DNA of 64,000 nt, from positions 81,588 to 145,587 of the forward strand of contig NZ_KB899218.1 in assembly GCF_000378085.1 (NCBI RefSeq). Direction: 5' to 3'. Positions 26,294 through 41,570 of the stretch are shown piece by piece; positions within the stretch are counted from its first letter, which is position 1; each line of letters opens with the position of its first letter. The translations under genes and the position numbers were made by a program. The notes under the pieces are model-generated. The model made no database searches. It saw only the letters and a list, made by a program, of their open reading frames with translations, and was not told the origin of the DNA. The stretch comes from Hoylesella loescheii DSM 19665 = JCM 12249 = ATCC 15930 (GTDB lineage Bacteria > Bacteroidota > Bacteroidia > Bacteroidales > Bacteroidaceae).

Positions 26294-29200
26294 ATGGCTT
26301 CAAAAATTGTTGATAACAGAGTAAATTTCGCCAGCGTTCACAATCCGATGCCCTATCCGGATTTCCTCGATGTGCAGTTAAAGTCTTTCAAGGACTTCTT
26401 ACAGTTAGACACACCTCCCGAGGAACGCAAGAACGACGGTTTGTATAAGGTATTCGCTGAGAATTTCCCCATAACCGACACACGGAACAATTTCGTTCTT
26501 GAGTTCCTTGACTACTATATCGACCCGCCTCGTTACACCATCGACGAGTGTCTCGAGCGTGGTCTTACGTATAGCGTGCCATTGAAGGCCAAGATGAAGC
26601 TATACTGCACCGACCCCGACCACGAAGACTTCGGCACCTTTATCCAAGACGTTTTCTTGGGTACAATTCCCTATATGACCTCAAACGGCACCTTTGTTAT
26701 CAACGGTGCTGAGCGTGTTGTGGTGTCGCAGCTGCACCGTTCGCCCGGTGTTTTCTTCGGTCAAGGCGTGCATGCCAACGGAACAATGCTCTATTCGGCA
26801 CGTATCATCCCCTTCAAAGGATCGTGGATTGAGTTCGCTACCGACATCAACAACGTGATGTATGCCTACATCGATCGTAAGAAAAAGTTGCCCGTTACCA
26901 CGCTTTTGCGTGCTATCGGCTACGAAAACGACCGTGACATCCTGCAAATCTTCGACCTTGCCGAAGAGGTTAAGGTAAATAAGAAGAACATGAAGGAGGC
27001 TCTTGGCAAGCGTCTTGCTGCTCGTGTGCTGAAGAGTTGGAATGAAGACTTCGTTGACGAAGATACAGGCGAAGTTGTATCCATTGAGCGCAACGAGGTG
27101 ATTATGGAGCGCGAAACGGAAATTACCGAAGAAAACGTTGGCGAGATTCTCAACAGCGGCGTTTCTACCGTGCTACTTCACAAGGACGCCGACGCAGCCA
27201 ACAAGTTCTCCATTATCTTCAACACGCTGGCCAAAGACCCCAGCAACTCTGAAAAAGAGGCCGTGCTGTACATCTATCGTCAGCTTCGCAATGCCGATCC
27301 TGCCGATGATGCCAGTGCAAGGGAAGTGTTCCAAAACCTTTTCTTCTCTGACAAGCGATACGACTTGGGTGAAGTAGGACGCTACCGCATCAACAAAAAG
27401 TTGGGCTTGGACACCGATATGGACACGCGCGTGCTAACCAAAGACGATATCATCGAGATTATCAAGTACCTCATTCAGTTGGTTAACTCGAACGCTACCG
27501 TTGACGATATCGACCACTTGAGCAACCGTCGTGTGCGCACTGTTGGCGAACAGCTGGCCAACCAGTTCTCTATCGGATTGGCTCGTATGAGCCGCACCAT
27601 CCGCGAACGTATGAACGTACGCGACAACGAGGTGTTCACACCCACCGACTTGATTAACGCCAAAACCATTTCTAGCGTTATCAACTCATTCTTCGGCACC
27701 AATCCCCTTTCGCAATTCATGGACCAAACCAACCCCCTAGCCGAGGTAACGCACAAGCGTCGCCTTTCGGCTCTCGGCCCTGGTGGTCTTTCTCGCGAGC
27801 GTGCAGGTTTCGAAGTGCGCGACGTTCACTATACGCACTATGGACGTCTTTGCCCCATCGAGAGCCCCGAAGGTCCTAACATCGGACTTATTTCTTCGCT
27901 CTGCGTATACGCCAACATCAACGAACTTGGTTTCATCGAAACGCCTTACCGCAATGTTACCGATGGCGTAGTAGACCTCGACAATAAGAATTTGGTTTAT
28001 CTTACCGCTGAAGAGGAAGAAGACCACATCATCGGACAGGGTAATGCTCCGCTGAACGAAGACGGAACCTTTATCCGCGAGGTGGTTAAATGCCGTCAGG
28101 ATGCCGACTTCCCCGTAGTAGCACCCGCCGAGGTAGACCTCATGGACGTGTCACCTCAGCAGATTGCATCTGTATCCGCAGGTCTCATCCCCTTCTTGGA
28201 GCACGATGACGGTCACCGCGCGTTGATGGGATGTAACATGATGCGCCAGGCAGTACCCCTACTCCACAACGATGCGCCCATCGTAGGTACAGGCTTAGAA
28301 AAGCAAGTTTGCGAAGACTCACGTACCATGATTACTGCCGAAGGCGATGGTGTTATCGACTATGTTGACGCCACCACCATCCGTATTCTATACGATCGCA
28401 CCGAAGACGAAGAGTATGTAAGCTTCGAACCCGCACTGAAAGAATACCGCGTGCCCAAGTTCCGCCGTACAAACCAAAACATGACCATCGACCTTCGCCC
28501 CATCTGCGTGAAGGGACAGCGTGTTAAGGCAGGCGATATACTCACCGAAGGCTATGCCACCGAGAATGGCGAACTAGCCTTGGGCCGTAACCTCCTCGTG
28601 GCATACATGCCGTGGAAGGGTTACAACTACGAGGACGCCATCGTGCTTTCCGAGCGCTTGGTACGCGACGACGTGCTCACTTCGGTTCACGTTGACGAAT
28701 ATTCACTTGACGTTCGCGAAACCAAACGTGGTGTTGAAGAGTTTACCAGCGACATCCCCAACGTGAGCGAAGAGGCCACAAAAGACCTCGACGACAACGG
28801 TGTGGTACGTGTTGGTGCACGTATCGAACCAGGCGATATCCTCATTGGTAAGATTTCGCCAAAGGGAGAAAGCGATCCTTCACCCGAAGAAAAACTGCTT
28901 CGTGCCATCTTCGGCGATAAGGCTGGCGACGTTAAGGATTCGTCACTCAAGGCTAACCCCTCGCTCAGTGGTGTAGTTATCGACAAGAAACTATTCTCGC
29001 GTGCCATTAAGACCCGCGAATCGAAGAAGCAAGACAAGGTTATTCTTGCCAAGATAGACGAAGAATACGAGGCTAAGAACGAAGACCTCAAGGACATCCT
29101 GGTAGACAAACTCCTCGAACTCACCGAAGACAAGGTGTCGCAGGGCGTTAAAGACTATACAGGTGCCGAAATTATCAATAAGGGTAGCAAGTTCACCGCG

Positions 29201-30106
29201 GCAACGCTCAAGAACTTAGAATACGATGGCATTCAGTCTAGCGATTGGACCGACGATGCCCATACGAACGATTTGATACAGAAGCTCATCATGAACTACA
29301 TCCGCAAGTACAAACTGTTGGATGCAGAGCTTAAGCGTCGTAAGTTCGCCATCACCATCGGCGACGAACTACCCTCGGGCATTCTCCAAATGGCCAAGGT
29401 GTATGTTGCGAAGAAACGTAAGATTGGCGTGGGTGATAAGCTGGCCGGACGACATGGTAACAAGGGTATCGTTTCTAAGGTAGTGCGCATGGAAGACATG
29501 CCGTTCCTCGAAGATGGACGCCCTGTCGACCTCGTGCTCAACCCCTTGGGTGTGCCTTCGCGTATGAACTTGGGACAGATTTTCGAGGCTATTCTCGGTG
29601 CTGCCGGTAAGAACTTGGGCGTGAAATTCGCTACACCCATCTTCGATGGAGCCAAACTTGAAGACCTTTCCGAGTGGACAGACAAGGCCGAACTGCCCCG
29701 TCTCTGCTCTACTTACCTCTACGATGGCGAGACGGGCGAGAAGTTCGACCAACCCGCTACCGTGGGCGTTACCTACTTCTTGAAGCTCGGCCACATGGTC
29801 GAAGACAAGATGCACGCCCGCTCCATTGGTCCATACTCACTCATCACGCAGCAACCTCTCGGTGGTAAAGCACAGTTCGGTGGACAGCGTTTCGGAGAAA
29901 TGGAAGTCTGGGCCATCGAAGCCTTCGGTGCAAGTCACATCCTTCAAGAAATCCTCACCATCAAGTCAGACGACGTTGTGGGCCGTTCTAAGGCCTACGA
30001 GGCAATCGTCAAAGGCGAGCCAATGCCAACACCAGGCATCCCCGAGTCGCTCAACGTGCTGCTGCACGAGCTTCGCGGTCTGGGATTGAGCATCAAGATG
30101 GATTAA
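26294..30106 (+). CDS. rpoB: DNA-directed RNA polymerase beta subunit
   Basis: 1270 residues, full length. The rifampicin-binding region (about residues 467-500) reads [20 protein letters not shown] then LSALGPGGL. The Asp, His and Ser equivalent to the common resistance positions are wild type. The C-terminal [20 protein letters not shown] is present. It forms the catalytic core with RpoC. The 222-bp region ahead holds the attenuator hairpins and very AT-rich sequence. Confidence 0.99.
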   Translation: MASKIVDNRVNFASVHNPMPYPDFLDVQLKSFKDFLQLDTPPEERKNDGLYKVFAENFPITDTRNNFVLEFLDYYIDPPRYTIDECLERGLTYSVPLKAKMKLYCTDPDHEDFGTFIQDVFLGTIPYMTSNGTFVINGAERVVVSQLHRSPGVFFGQGVHANGTMLYSARIIPFKGSWIEFATDINNVMYAYIDRKKKLPVTTLLRAIGYENDRDILQIFDLAEEVKVNKKNMKEALGKRLAARVLKSWNEDFVDEDTGEVVSIERNEVIMERETEITEENVGEILNSGVSTVLLHKDADAANKFSIIFNTLAKDPSNSEKEAVLYIYRQLRNADPADDASAREVFQNLFFSDKRYDLGEVGRYRINKKLGLDTDMDTRVLTKDDIIEIIKYLIQLVNSNATVDDIDHLSNRRVRTVGEQLANQFSIGLARMSRTIRERMNVRDNEVFTPTDLINAKTISSVINSFFGTNPLSQFMDQTNPLAEVTHKRRLSALGPGGLSRERAGFEVRDVHYTHYGRLCPIESPEGPNIGLISSLCVYANINELGFIETPYRNVTDGVVDLDNKNLVYLTAEEEEDHIIGQGNAPLNEDGTFIREVVKCRQDADFPVVAPAEVDLMDVSPQQIASVSAGLIPFLEHDDGHRALMGCNMMRQAVPLLHNDAPIVGTGLEKQVCEDSRTMITAEGDGVIDYVDATTIRILYDRTEDEEYVSFEPALKEYRVPKFRRTNQNMTIDLRPICVKGQRVKAGDILTEGYATENGELALGRNLLVAYMPWKGYNYEDAIVLSERLVRDDVLTSVHVDEYSLDVRETKRGVEEFTSDIPNVSEEATKDLDDNGVVRVGARIEPGDILIGKISPKGESDPSPEEKLLRAIFGDKAGDVKDSSLKANPSLSGVVIDKKLFSRAIKTRESKKQDKVILAKIDEEYEAKNEDLKDILVDKLLELTEDKVSQGVKDYTGAEIINKGSKFTAATLKNLEYDGIQSSDWTDDAHTNDLIQKLIMNYIRKYKLLDAELKRRKFAITIGDELPSGILQMAKVYVAKKRKIGVGDKLAGRHGNKGIVSKVVRMEDMPFLEDGRPVDLVLNPLGVPSRMNLGQIFEAILGAAGKNLGVKFATPIFDGAKLEDLSEWTDKAELPRLCSTYLYDGETGEKFDQPATVGVTYFLKLGHMVEDKMHARSIGPYSLITQQPLGGKAQFGGQRFGEMEVWAIEAFGASHILQEILTIKSDDVVGRSKAYEAIVKGEPMPTPGIPESLNVLLHELRGLGLSIKMD

Positions 30107-30132
30107 TTCACACCCTTAATTGAAAAAGTAAA

Positions 30133-34467
<4,335 letters not shown>

Positions 34468-34520
34468 ACACCTGCGTGTCAACCGCATAATCTCCGCCAT
34501 TTAAGGCGCGTATAATAATA

Positions 34521-34556
34521 AAAAGGCCATCGGTATTATTGCCGATGGCCTTTTTT
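34521..34556 (+). terminator. Rho-independent terminator of rpoBC
   Basis: GGCCATCGG (34525-34533) pairs with CCGATGGCC (34542-34550), flanked by AAAA and TTTTTT, so it could work in both directions. Confidence 0.92.
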
Positions 34557-34650
34557 GATGCATATCACCAAACAACTTCAAAGAAACCATGACACCCGAT
34601 CAATCGATTTGTTATGCGTTTATTCAACTTTAAATTTATTCCATACAATT

Positions 34651-34744
34651 GGAACGTGTGTTCCATCTTATCCGGAACCTTGTTCCAGTTGATATGTAAC
34701 ACTGTTCCAATTAACATGGAACAAGATTCCAGCTAAGATGTAAC
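34651..34744. repeat. 22-bp-period dyad array, copy 3
   Basis: Units begin at 34651, 34674, 34696, 34718 and 34740. The first step is 23 bp because its spacer is 4 nt; the rest are exactly 22. Some half-sites read GTAAC instead of GGAAC. The linkers are ATCTTATCC, AGTTGATAT, AATTAACAT and AGCTAAGAT. Confidence 0.9.
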
Positions 34745-35110
34745 TCACCCATTAACACCAAAACTGATAACACGCCATTAGATTGCCAGTTGCAACTAAA
34801 CCCAAAATGCAAATTGATAAGAGTGTTAACACGATGGGATTTATGCATTCGTATATAGCTATAGATAGGCTTGGTAGAGAATAAGTATTTAGTTGAAAAA
34901 GTATTACCCAATGAAAGAACGGCATTTAATACAATTTTGTAAACTAACCGAGCATAGGGCGTTATGTAAAAGCTCACATCCTGATTAACTCGTATAAAAT
35001 AAAGGATAGACAAAAACATGCTATAAGACGTGATATTATTACATACTGGCGCTATAAACATCCAAGAAAGTAAAAATATAAAGACCCAAGTGCATTTTCT
35101 TTTCAAAAAG

Positions 35111-35142
35111 TTTGGCGTTTAAAAGATGTTTTCATAAATTTG
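35111..35142 (+). promoter_or_regulatory. Bacteroidetes promoter for the second SusC/SusD locus
   Basis: TTTG at 35111-35114, 20-bp spacer, TAAATTTG at 35135-35142. It implies a leader of about 265 nt before the SusC start codon. Confidence 0.65.
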
Positions 35143-35339
35143 CGATATCATGCATACTATCACCATAAAAAGTGGTAAGGCCTGATGAAACTAACTTGAG
35201 AAGATTGAAGACCGCACCCTCTGCACTAAGACTCGGATGCATGGTATTAGGTCAAATCCATTTGCTTAGCTGCAACCCCTTGCGTGAAAAACGGAGAAGA
35301 ACACCCCGAAACGCTATGATTTAAGACTATTTCGCATGC

Positions 35340-35357
35340 CTATACACTTTTGTATAG
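35340..35357. promoter_or_regulatory. Perfect inverted repeat in the SusC leader
   Basis: CTATACA-CTTT-TGTATAG, 57 bp before the SusC start codon. It could be a regulator binding site or a small hairpin; no regulator gene lies next to this locus. Confidence 0.4.
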
Positions 35358-35413
35358 ACAGTAGGAAAATTTTGATTAGAAACCAAAAAGTAGTAATTTA
35401 AAAACGTAGTATT

Positions 35414-38400
35414 ATGTTCAAAAGGCTAATCTTATTCCTGACATGCCTGTTCCTCACGGCAGGAATGGCACTGGCGCAAACGCGCGTGGGTGGAGTAGTC
35501 GTGGCTTTGCCCGACAACGAACCCGTGGTGGGAGCCTCGGTAAAAGTGGTGGGCACCGGCACTGGCACCATTACCGACCTCGACGGAAAGTTCTCACTCT
35601 CCGTTCCCGCTAATGCCAGACTAGAAATCTCGTACATCGGCATGAAAACCAAAATTCTACCAGCTAAGACTAACATGCGCGTAGAAATGGAAAGCGTAGA
35701 CAATACCATCGACGAAGTGATGGTGGTGGCCTATGGTGTGTCGAAGAAATCTTCATTTACGGGTTCAGCACAGAACGTTGATAATAAGAAGATAGAACTT
35801 CGCCCGATAACTAGTGCCACCAAAGCCTTGGAGGGAAACGTTTCGGGATTGCTCATGACGTCTGGTACAGGCCAGCCTGGCACGGGTGCAACCATCCGCG
35901 TTCGTGGTTTCGGTTCTATCAACGCATCTAACGACCCACTTTATGTTTTGGACGGCATACCCTACGACGGTAGTCTCAACTCCATCAACCCTTCCGACAT
36001 CGAGTCGATAACCGTGCTGAAGGACGCATCGGCCGGTGCATTGTATGGTGCGCGCGGTGCCAATGGTGTTGTGCTGATTACTACTAAGGCAGGAAAGAGC
36101 GGAAAAGCACAGGTAACATGGCGGTCAACAGCTGGATGGGCTAGCCGTGCGCTAAAACAATATAAAACCGTTTCGCAAGAAGAATATGTACAACTGCAAT
36201 ACGAAAGCCTACGCAACAATGCCTACTTCAACAATGGTAAGACATGGACTGAAGCCGAAGAAGACGGAAGAAACGGCCTAAGTGGAAAGCTGGGCGGGGA
36301 GCTATATAATCCCTTTAAAAACTATACTTGGGACAAAATCATAGATCCTGCAACAGGTATGGTGCGTCCCGATGCGAAGGCTGCATGGAACGAAAGTTGG
36401 CTTGATGCAGTTGTGCACGAAGGAGCATTTAGACATGAGCATCAATTGACTATAACGGGCGGCGACAACAAAACACAATGGCTTGCCTCGATGGGCTATC
36501 TCAACGAAGAGGGTATGCTGGTTACCACACGTTTCCAGCGTTACAGCGGGCGTGCTAATATCAACACGGCGGTTACCGATTGGTTCTCAGCTAATCTCAA
36601 TTTGTCATTGGCGCATAGTAAATCAGATTTCAGCAACTATACAGGAGCAGCCACCTCTAACGTGTGGTACACTTCACAATTCATTAATCCGCTGTTCCCC
36701 GTATATGTAAAGAATGCTGACGGCACAACCAAGTTAGACGCAAACGGAAATCCCATGCCCGACTATGGAGAAAGCGGACGCCCAGGCTCATTAAGTGATT
36801 TCAGTGCTTTAGGAAGTATTCTTGACGACAAGTCGGATCGCACTCGAGACATTGCAGGTGTACGTACCGGAATGGTTTTCGGTGGCGACAGCGAACGATT
36901 TGGCTGGTTCAAAGGACTTAAACTCGCCTTAAACTTCGGCTTAGATTATCAGTCGCAATACGAAATGGACTATAAGAACATGTTTCATGGCAATCAAAAG
37001 AAAGATGGCGGACTAATAACAAAGGAAAATGGACGTACTCAGAGCTACACGTTCAACCAATTGCTAACATATAACCGCTCTTTCGGAGAACATCATATGG
37101 ACGTGTTGCTGGGACACGAGTTCTATGAGTACATCTATTCGTTCTTAGAAGCAGCTAAGTCTAACCTTGCTCCCGGTATATACGAACTACGCCCTGGAAC
37201 AACCATGAAAGTTGCCGACTCTTACACAAATGTTTATCGAATTAATTCACTCTTGAGCCGCGTAAACTACAATTTCAACGACAAATACTATCTTTCGGCA
37301 TCGTTGCGTCAAGACGCATCTTCGCGATTCCACCGCAGCAGCAACAAAGGTACATTCTGGTCGTTGGGCGGAAATTGGCGCGTGTCTAACGAAGCGTTTA
37401 TGAAAGACGTGAAATGGATAGACAACCTTAACGTGAAAGTGAGCTACGGAGAACAGGGAAACGACAATATTGGTAAACTTTACGCTTGGCAAAGCCTTTA
37501 TAATTTGAGTTATAAGAACGCCGACAACTTGGGTGCTGTAATCTCAAGTATGGAGACTAAAGGTGTGTCGTGGGAGAAGAACGGCAACTTGAACGCCGGA
37601 CTTGAAACATCGCTGTTTAACGGACGGGTGAAACTGGGCTTTGAATACTATTACCGCAAAACGTCTGACATGTTGCTTTCGTACCCTATGGCAACCTCTA
37701 CGGGTTTCGACGGCTACAATGCCAATGTAGGTAACGTTCGCAACACGGGTGTGGAGTTCTCGCTCTCGGGAACGCCCATTCAGACGAAAGATTGGCGTTG
37801 GGAACTCACATGGATGGGTACCACCACCCGCAATAAGGTGTTAAAGCTAACGAAAGAGACACCAGAAATTCTAAGTGGCGTATTCTCTATTAAGGAAGGG
37901 CTTCCCCTTAACACCTTCTATATGGCACGTGCGGCTGGTGTAGACCCGCTTACTGGCAAGCAATTGTATTGGGCTTACAAGAAAGATGCCAACGGCAATA
38001 TGATAGAAGGCAGCGAATACATCACATCGAAGGTGGAAGAAGCAACAAACAGCAAATATTATTTGGGAAGCCGCATTCCCGACCTTTATGGCAGTATTGG
38101 CTCAAGTCTTACTTACAAAGATTTCGACTTGTATGTACTCACCGTTTATTCTATTGGTGGAAAGGTGTACGACAACCTCTATGCATCGTCTATGTCACCA
38201 GATTATGTGAACCAAACATGGCATAAGAACGCACTGCGCCGTTGGCAAAAGGTGGGCGACAAAACCGATGTGCCGCGTACGCTTTATGGCGACGCTTCCA
38301 TAGCAAACGACCGTTTCTTACTCGATGCGTCGTATTTTGCCATCAAAAACATTACGCTAGGCTACACATTCCCCGCCTCGCTCACTCGCAAAGCTGGCAT

Positions 38401-38551
38401 TGTTTCAGCTCGTCTCTTTACATCGGTAGACAATCTTGCTCTGTTCTGCCATATGGATGGATTGGATCCACAATACAATTTTTCGGGAACGAATACATTC
38501 TCTTACGCCCCAGCCAAGACTTGGACCGTGGGATTTGAAGTGAAATTCTAA
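35414..38551 (+). CDS. SusC/RagA-family TonB-dependent outer-membrane transporter
   Basis: 1045 residues. A signal peptide (MFKRLILFLTCLFLTAG to ALA) precedes a CarboxypepD-like domain (TRVGGVVVALPDNEPVVGAS), the plug with IDEVMVVAYGVSKKSS, and the barrel ending WTVGFEVKF. Unlike the first SusC in this window it has no STN domain, so it should not signal through an anti-sigma factor. It forms an outer-membrane glycan or peptide importer with the SusD protein encoded 23 bp downstream. Confidence 0.96.
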   Translation: MFKRLILFLTCLFLTAGMALAQTRVGGVVVALPDNEPVVGASVKVVGTGTGTITDLDGKFSLSVPANARLEISYIGMKTKILPAKTNMRVEMESVDNTIDEVMVVAYGVSKKSSFTGSAQNVDNKKIELRPITSATKALEGNVSGLLMTSGTGQPGTGATIRVRGFGSINASNDPLYVLDGIPYDGSLNSINPSDIESITVLKDASAGALYGARGANGVVLITTKAGKSGKAQVTWRSTAGWASRALKQYKTVSQEEYVQLQYESLRNNAYFNNGKTWTEAEEDGRNGLSGKLGGELYNPFKNYTWDKIIDPATGMVRPDAKAAWNESWLDAVVHEGAFRHEHQLTITGGDNKTQWLASMGYLNEEGMLVTTRFQRYSGRANINTAVTDWFSANLNLSLAHSKSDFSNYTGAATSNVWYTSQFINPLFPVYVKNADGTTKLDANGNPMPDYGESGRPGSLSDFSALGSILDDKSDRTRDIAGVRTGMVFGGDSERFGWFKGLKLALNFGLDYQSQYEMDYKNMFHGNQKKDGGLITKENGRTQSYTFNQLLTYNRSFGEHHMDVLLGHEFYEYIYSFLEAAKSNLAPGIYELRPGTTMKVADSYTNVYRINSLLSRVNYNFNDKYYLSASLRQDASSRFHRSSNKGTFWSLGGNWRVSNEAFMKDVKWIDNLNVKVSYGEQGNDNIGKLYAWQSLYNLSYKNADNLGAVISSMETKGVSWEKNGNLNAGLETSLFNGRVKLGFEYYYRKTSDMLLSYPMATSTGFDGYNANVGNVRNTGVEFSLSGTPIQTKDWRWELTWMGTTTRNKVLKLTKETPEILSGVFSIKEGLPLNTFYMARAAGVDPLTGKQLYWAYKKDANGNMIEGSEYITSKVEEATNSKYYLGSRIPDLYGSIGSSLTYKDFDLYVLTVYSIGGKVYDNLYASSMSPDYVNQTWHKNALRRWQKVGDKTDVPRTLYGDASIANDRFLLDASYFAIKNITLGYTFPASLTRKAGIVSARLFTSVDNLALFCHMDGLDPQYNFSGTNTFSYAPAKTWTVGFEVKF

Positions 38552-38574
38552 ACAAACATACCAAATTTGTCAAT

Positions 38575-40107
38575 ATGAAAACATTCGTAAATATCACTAT
38601 ATACGGACTGTTGGGACTTGCAGTGGGGCTTTCTTCCTGCGACAGCAGTCTGTTAGACACCAGCCCAACGGGGTCTATCTCGGGCGATGTTGTACTTAAA
38701 GATGCTTCTTCTGCAGAAATTGCCGTCAACGGCATCATCAGAATGTTCTATGCAGTAGACAATCACGAACATTTCGGGGTAGCAAGTATGGCTATCATGC
38801 ACGACATGATGGCAGAAGACATGATATTAGGAAAAGAAGGAAACGGTTGGTTTAGTTGGGATGCACTTTACAAAATAAAATCTTTGTACACCCGCAAGGA
38901 CGAAAGATGCTATAACATATGGAACGACAACTACTCCATCATCGCCAGTGCTAACTATATACTAGCGGCCGAAACCACAATGGCGGGCGACCCTAAGGCC
39001 GTTGATTATGTTGTGGGGCAAGCTTATGGATTTAGGGCTTTTGCTTATTTTGCATTAGCCCAAACTTACGCACGCACAATTGTTGGCCACGAAAAGGAAA
39101 AATGTGTGCCCATCTACACTGGGCCGACAGTGCCCTCCACCACTGGCCAGCCACGTTCTTCTAACGAGGCTGTCTATGCACAGATCGAGTCCGACCTAAC
39201 CAAAGCCGCAGAAAAACTTAAAGGCATGAACAAAAAGCATGTCAGCCATCTTAACTATGCCACGGTACAGGGCTTGCTTGCCAGAGTTAAAATGGTAGAA
39301 AACAAATGGGCAGATGCTAAAGAGGCTGCTTTGCAGGCTATAAATGCAAGCAAATGTAAAATTCTTAAGATTGAAGGATTTCGTGGCTTAAATAATGCAA
39401 AGGCAGACAACGTACTTTGGGGGATGGAAATAAAAGCTGACCAAAGTGGAGGCTGGGCAAACTTCTTCTCGCACATGGATACTCTTCAATATGGAGGAAG
39501 GGCACCCAAACAGATTTCGCAAACTTTATATGCAAAAATGAACACTACCGACGATCGTCGCAAATGGTGGAATCCTCATTCGCATTTCAACACGTTTGAT
39601 GGCGCGCAGGTGAAAAGTGGTTATCAACAAGATAAATTCCACTTTGCAAATCCCAAAGAAGGAACAGGTGATTATATATTCATGCGTGTTGAAGAAATGT
39701 ATCTCACGGCAGCCGAAGCCGCGTGCCGATTGGGCGACGACGCCGAGGCTAAAAAGTACCTCATGGAACTAATGAAGATGAGAGACCCCAAATACACAAC
39801 AGACAAGACTGGAACGGAATTAGGCAAAGTGTCTAGCCAAGAAAAGGGGTCGCTTCTCGAAGAAATTATTACACAAAGACGCATAGAACTTTGGGGCGAG
39901 TTTGGACGAATGAACGACTTGCGCCGATTGAGGCAAGGTTTCAGGAGAACAGCCGCAGACGGATGGACTATGGCGTCATACCTCTTAAAGACAAGGCCTA
40001 CCGAAGATCCTGAAAGCTACATGTGGGTGCTTACAATCCCGCAAAGCGAATTCGACGGCAATGTAAATATGAAAGCAGACACAGACCAGAACCCAATGGG
40101 AGATTAA
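38575..40107 (+). CDS. SusD/RagB-family surface lipoprotein
   Basis: 510 residues. The lipobox LSSC (Cys about 23) is followed by DSSLLDTSPTGSISGD, the SusD N-terminal hallmark. The C-terminal part has MRVEEMYLTAAEAACRLGDD, RRIELWGEFGRMNDLRRLRQG. It works as the lid and ligand-binding partner of the upstream SusC. Next gene 21 bp downstream. Confidence 0.94.
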   Translation: MKTFVNITIYGLLGLAVGLSSCDSSLLDTSPTGSISGDVVLKDASSAEIAVNGIIRMFYAVDNHEHFGVASMAIMHDMMAEDMILGKEGNGWFSWDALYKIKSLYTRKDERCYNIWNDNYSIIASANYILAAETTMAGDPKAVDYVVGQAYGFRAFAYFALAQTYARTIVGHEKEKCVPIYTGPTVPSTTGQPRSSNEAVYAQIESDLTKAAEKLKGMNKKHVSHLNYATVQGLLARVKMVENKWADAKEAALQAINASKCKILKIEGFRGLNNAKADNVLWGMEIKADQSGGWANFFSHMDTLQYGGRAPKQISQTLYAKMNTTDDRRKWWNPHSHFNTFDGAQVKSGYQQDKFHFANPKEGTGDYIFMRVEEMYLTAAEAACRLGDDAEAKKYLMELMKMRDPKYTTDKTGTELGKVSSQEKGSLLEEIITQRRIELWGEFGRMNDLRRLRQGFRRTAADGWTMASYLLKTRPTEDPESYMWVLTIPQSEFDGNVNMKADTDQNPMGD

Positions 40108-40128
40108 TAACAACTAATAATTGTAATT

Positions 40129-40974
40129 ATGGTAAAGTTTAAAGTATTAATGGCAACACTTACGTTGTTAGGTGGGTTCTTGTTTGCAGCATGCGACACC
40201 GAGAACGTGAGGGACACGTATACGCCTACGAACCAAAGCATATCGTTTGAACAGAAACAACTACCACAGGCACTCAGCACAAACGCAGAATATCTTTACG
40301 AAGTAAAGTTGCTTAGGGTAAAATCTGATGGAAACTATACCGCTCACTATACATTAACAACTGAAACGGCAGACAATTTTGTTGACGAAACCCAAGGAAG
40401 TGTAAGTTTTGAAAGCGGACAGAACGCTGCGACAATCAAGGTGAAAGCCACCGGCATGGAGAAAGGCAAGATATATAAAGCAATCTTAGCCTTGGCAGAA
40501 TCAGAGAAAGCACAAAGGGATCCTGCCATTACCACCGTCTTCGACACCACTTCAATATCCATCAAATGCGATTATGAGTGGGAAAAGGCTGGCCGCGTTT
40601 CTTTCACCGACTTCACATTCTCAGACGATGGAGCAACAGACACCGTCGTTGTTGAACATGGGAAGGGAAGCAACGTTTATAGGCTAGTTGAACCATACAG
40701 CGTGTACCGCGCTGATGGAGTGAAAGGGGCTGACATCGAGTTTAAACTTGACGAGAACCATGCCGCTTCTAAAGATGTAGGTACATTCCCACTTGAGACG
40801 ACTAATGCACTGGGTTATACAATGTACTGGAATCCTGTTAAATATCCTAACTACTGCGCACTAACAAGCGAAGGGAATGTATATACGTTTACTTTCCTTG
40901 TTGCAAAAGGAGGGAAACTTTATCCTGGTGGAAAATTCACATATAAATGGTTTGAAGGTTGGCCAGGACAATAA
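40129..40974 (+). CDS. PUL-associated surface lipoprotein, SusE/Calx-beta-like
   Basis: 281 residues. The lipoprotein signal ends FAACDTENVRD. An early beta domain (about 30-145) with GSVSFESGQNAATIKVKATGMEKGKIYKA resembles Calx-beta/SusE-type Ig-like modules; the rest is unassigned beta-rich sequence. By position (third gene of a SusC-SusD unit) it is probably a surface ligand-binding lipoprotein. The locus carries no glycoside hydrolase, protease or sulfatase within the window, so its substrate is unknown. Confidence 0.7.
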   Translation: MVKFKVLMATLTLLGGFLFAACDTENVRDTYTPTNQSISFEQKQLPQALSTNAEYLYEVKLLRVKSDGNYTAHYTLTTETADNFVDETQGSVSFESGQNAATIKVKATGMEKGKIYKAILALAESEKAQRDPAITTVFDTTSISIKCDYEWEKAGRVSFTDFTFSDDGATDTVVVEHGKGSNVYRLVEPYSVYRADGVKGADIEFKLDENHAASKDVGTFPLETTNALGYTMYWNPVKYPNYCALTSEGNVYTFTFLVAKGGKLYPGGKFTYKWFEGWPGQ

Positions 40975-41570
40975 AAGCCTAGGGTAATAGACCTTTTTTT
41001 ATAAAGAAAAGATGTTAATGTGTGCATGCCTAGCATGCGTCCCTAACGCGATATTTATTCAGTTTGTGGGCTTAATGCTTAACCCAATGGGGAAGGCGTT
41101 AAGCCTGCTTTTATTCATGGGGAGAATAAGAGTGAAACCAGCAATTAAAATGCGAAAGAGTGAAAAAGATAACGCAAAGGTGAAAGGGTAAACTAATGCT
41201 CTTATTAGTAAGTTTATCAACTCGTCAACTTGAATATACTGAAATGTCGTAAAAACGACAGCTCGGAACAACAAAAGAGGCCTGTTGGCTTCTTGTCGTT
41301 CCGAGCTGATATTTTAGCAATGGCGTTACAATAAACATGTGCGCCTGCGAAGAAGGTATGAAAACGGGCTTTACTTCCGACTGTGTTGGGGTGGAAAAAG
41401 AGCTTGTAACCTATCTCTTACCTATGGGATAGGCTTCATTTCAAACCATTCTCTAAGTGATAAGTGTGGTGATATGCCAAGCTGCCACAAAGCAAACGAA
41501 ATGCAAGTGAGGCTGCAACGAGGCATGTTATTCACCCTCTCTCCCCAAGATTAGGGGTGGGATGAGGCAC
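40975..41570. other. 596-bp convergent intergenic region
   Basis: Carries the AACT-type repeat (about 41207-41235) and a strong hairpin (41260-41307). No credible gene. Confidence 0.5.
41260..41307. terminator. Hairpin between convergent genes
   Basis: AGCTCGGAAC (41260-41269) pairs with GTTCCGAGCT (41298-41307), with further inner pairing (ACAA/TTGT, GCC/GGC). On the minus strand it is followed by a short T-rich stretch, so it probably ends the minus-strand gene at 41571. Confidence 0.6.

Larger units (their letters stand above)
34468..35413. other. 946-bp gap between rpoC and the second SusC gene
   Basis: Holds the rpoC terminator, dyad array 3 (34651-34744), an AT-rich stretch without a credible gene, the SusC promoter and a roughly 265-nt leader with a short perfect inverted repeat. 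Confidence 0.6.

Noticed and set aside
27693..27794. Rifampicin-resistance substitution in rpoB
   Set aside because: The residues at the usual resistance positions are wild type; the other differences from E. coli look like normal phylum-level divergence.
34711..35106. 131-codon minus-strand frame with a hydrophobic start between rpoC and the second SusC
   Set aside because: Its C-terminal codons read through the dyad array, codon use is unlike neighbouring genes and no family resemblance is visible.
35182..35188. CTGATGA in the leader of the second SusC gene as a hammerhead ribozyme core
   Set aside because: The required GAAA and the three stems could not be placed.
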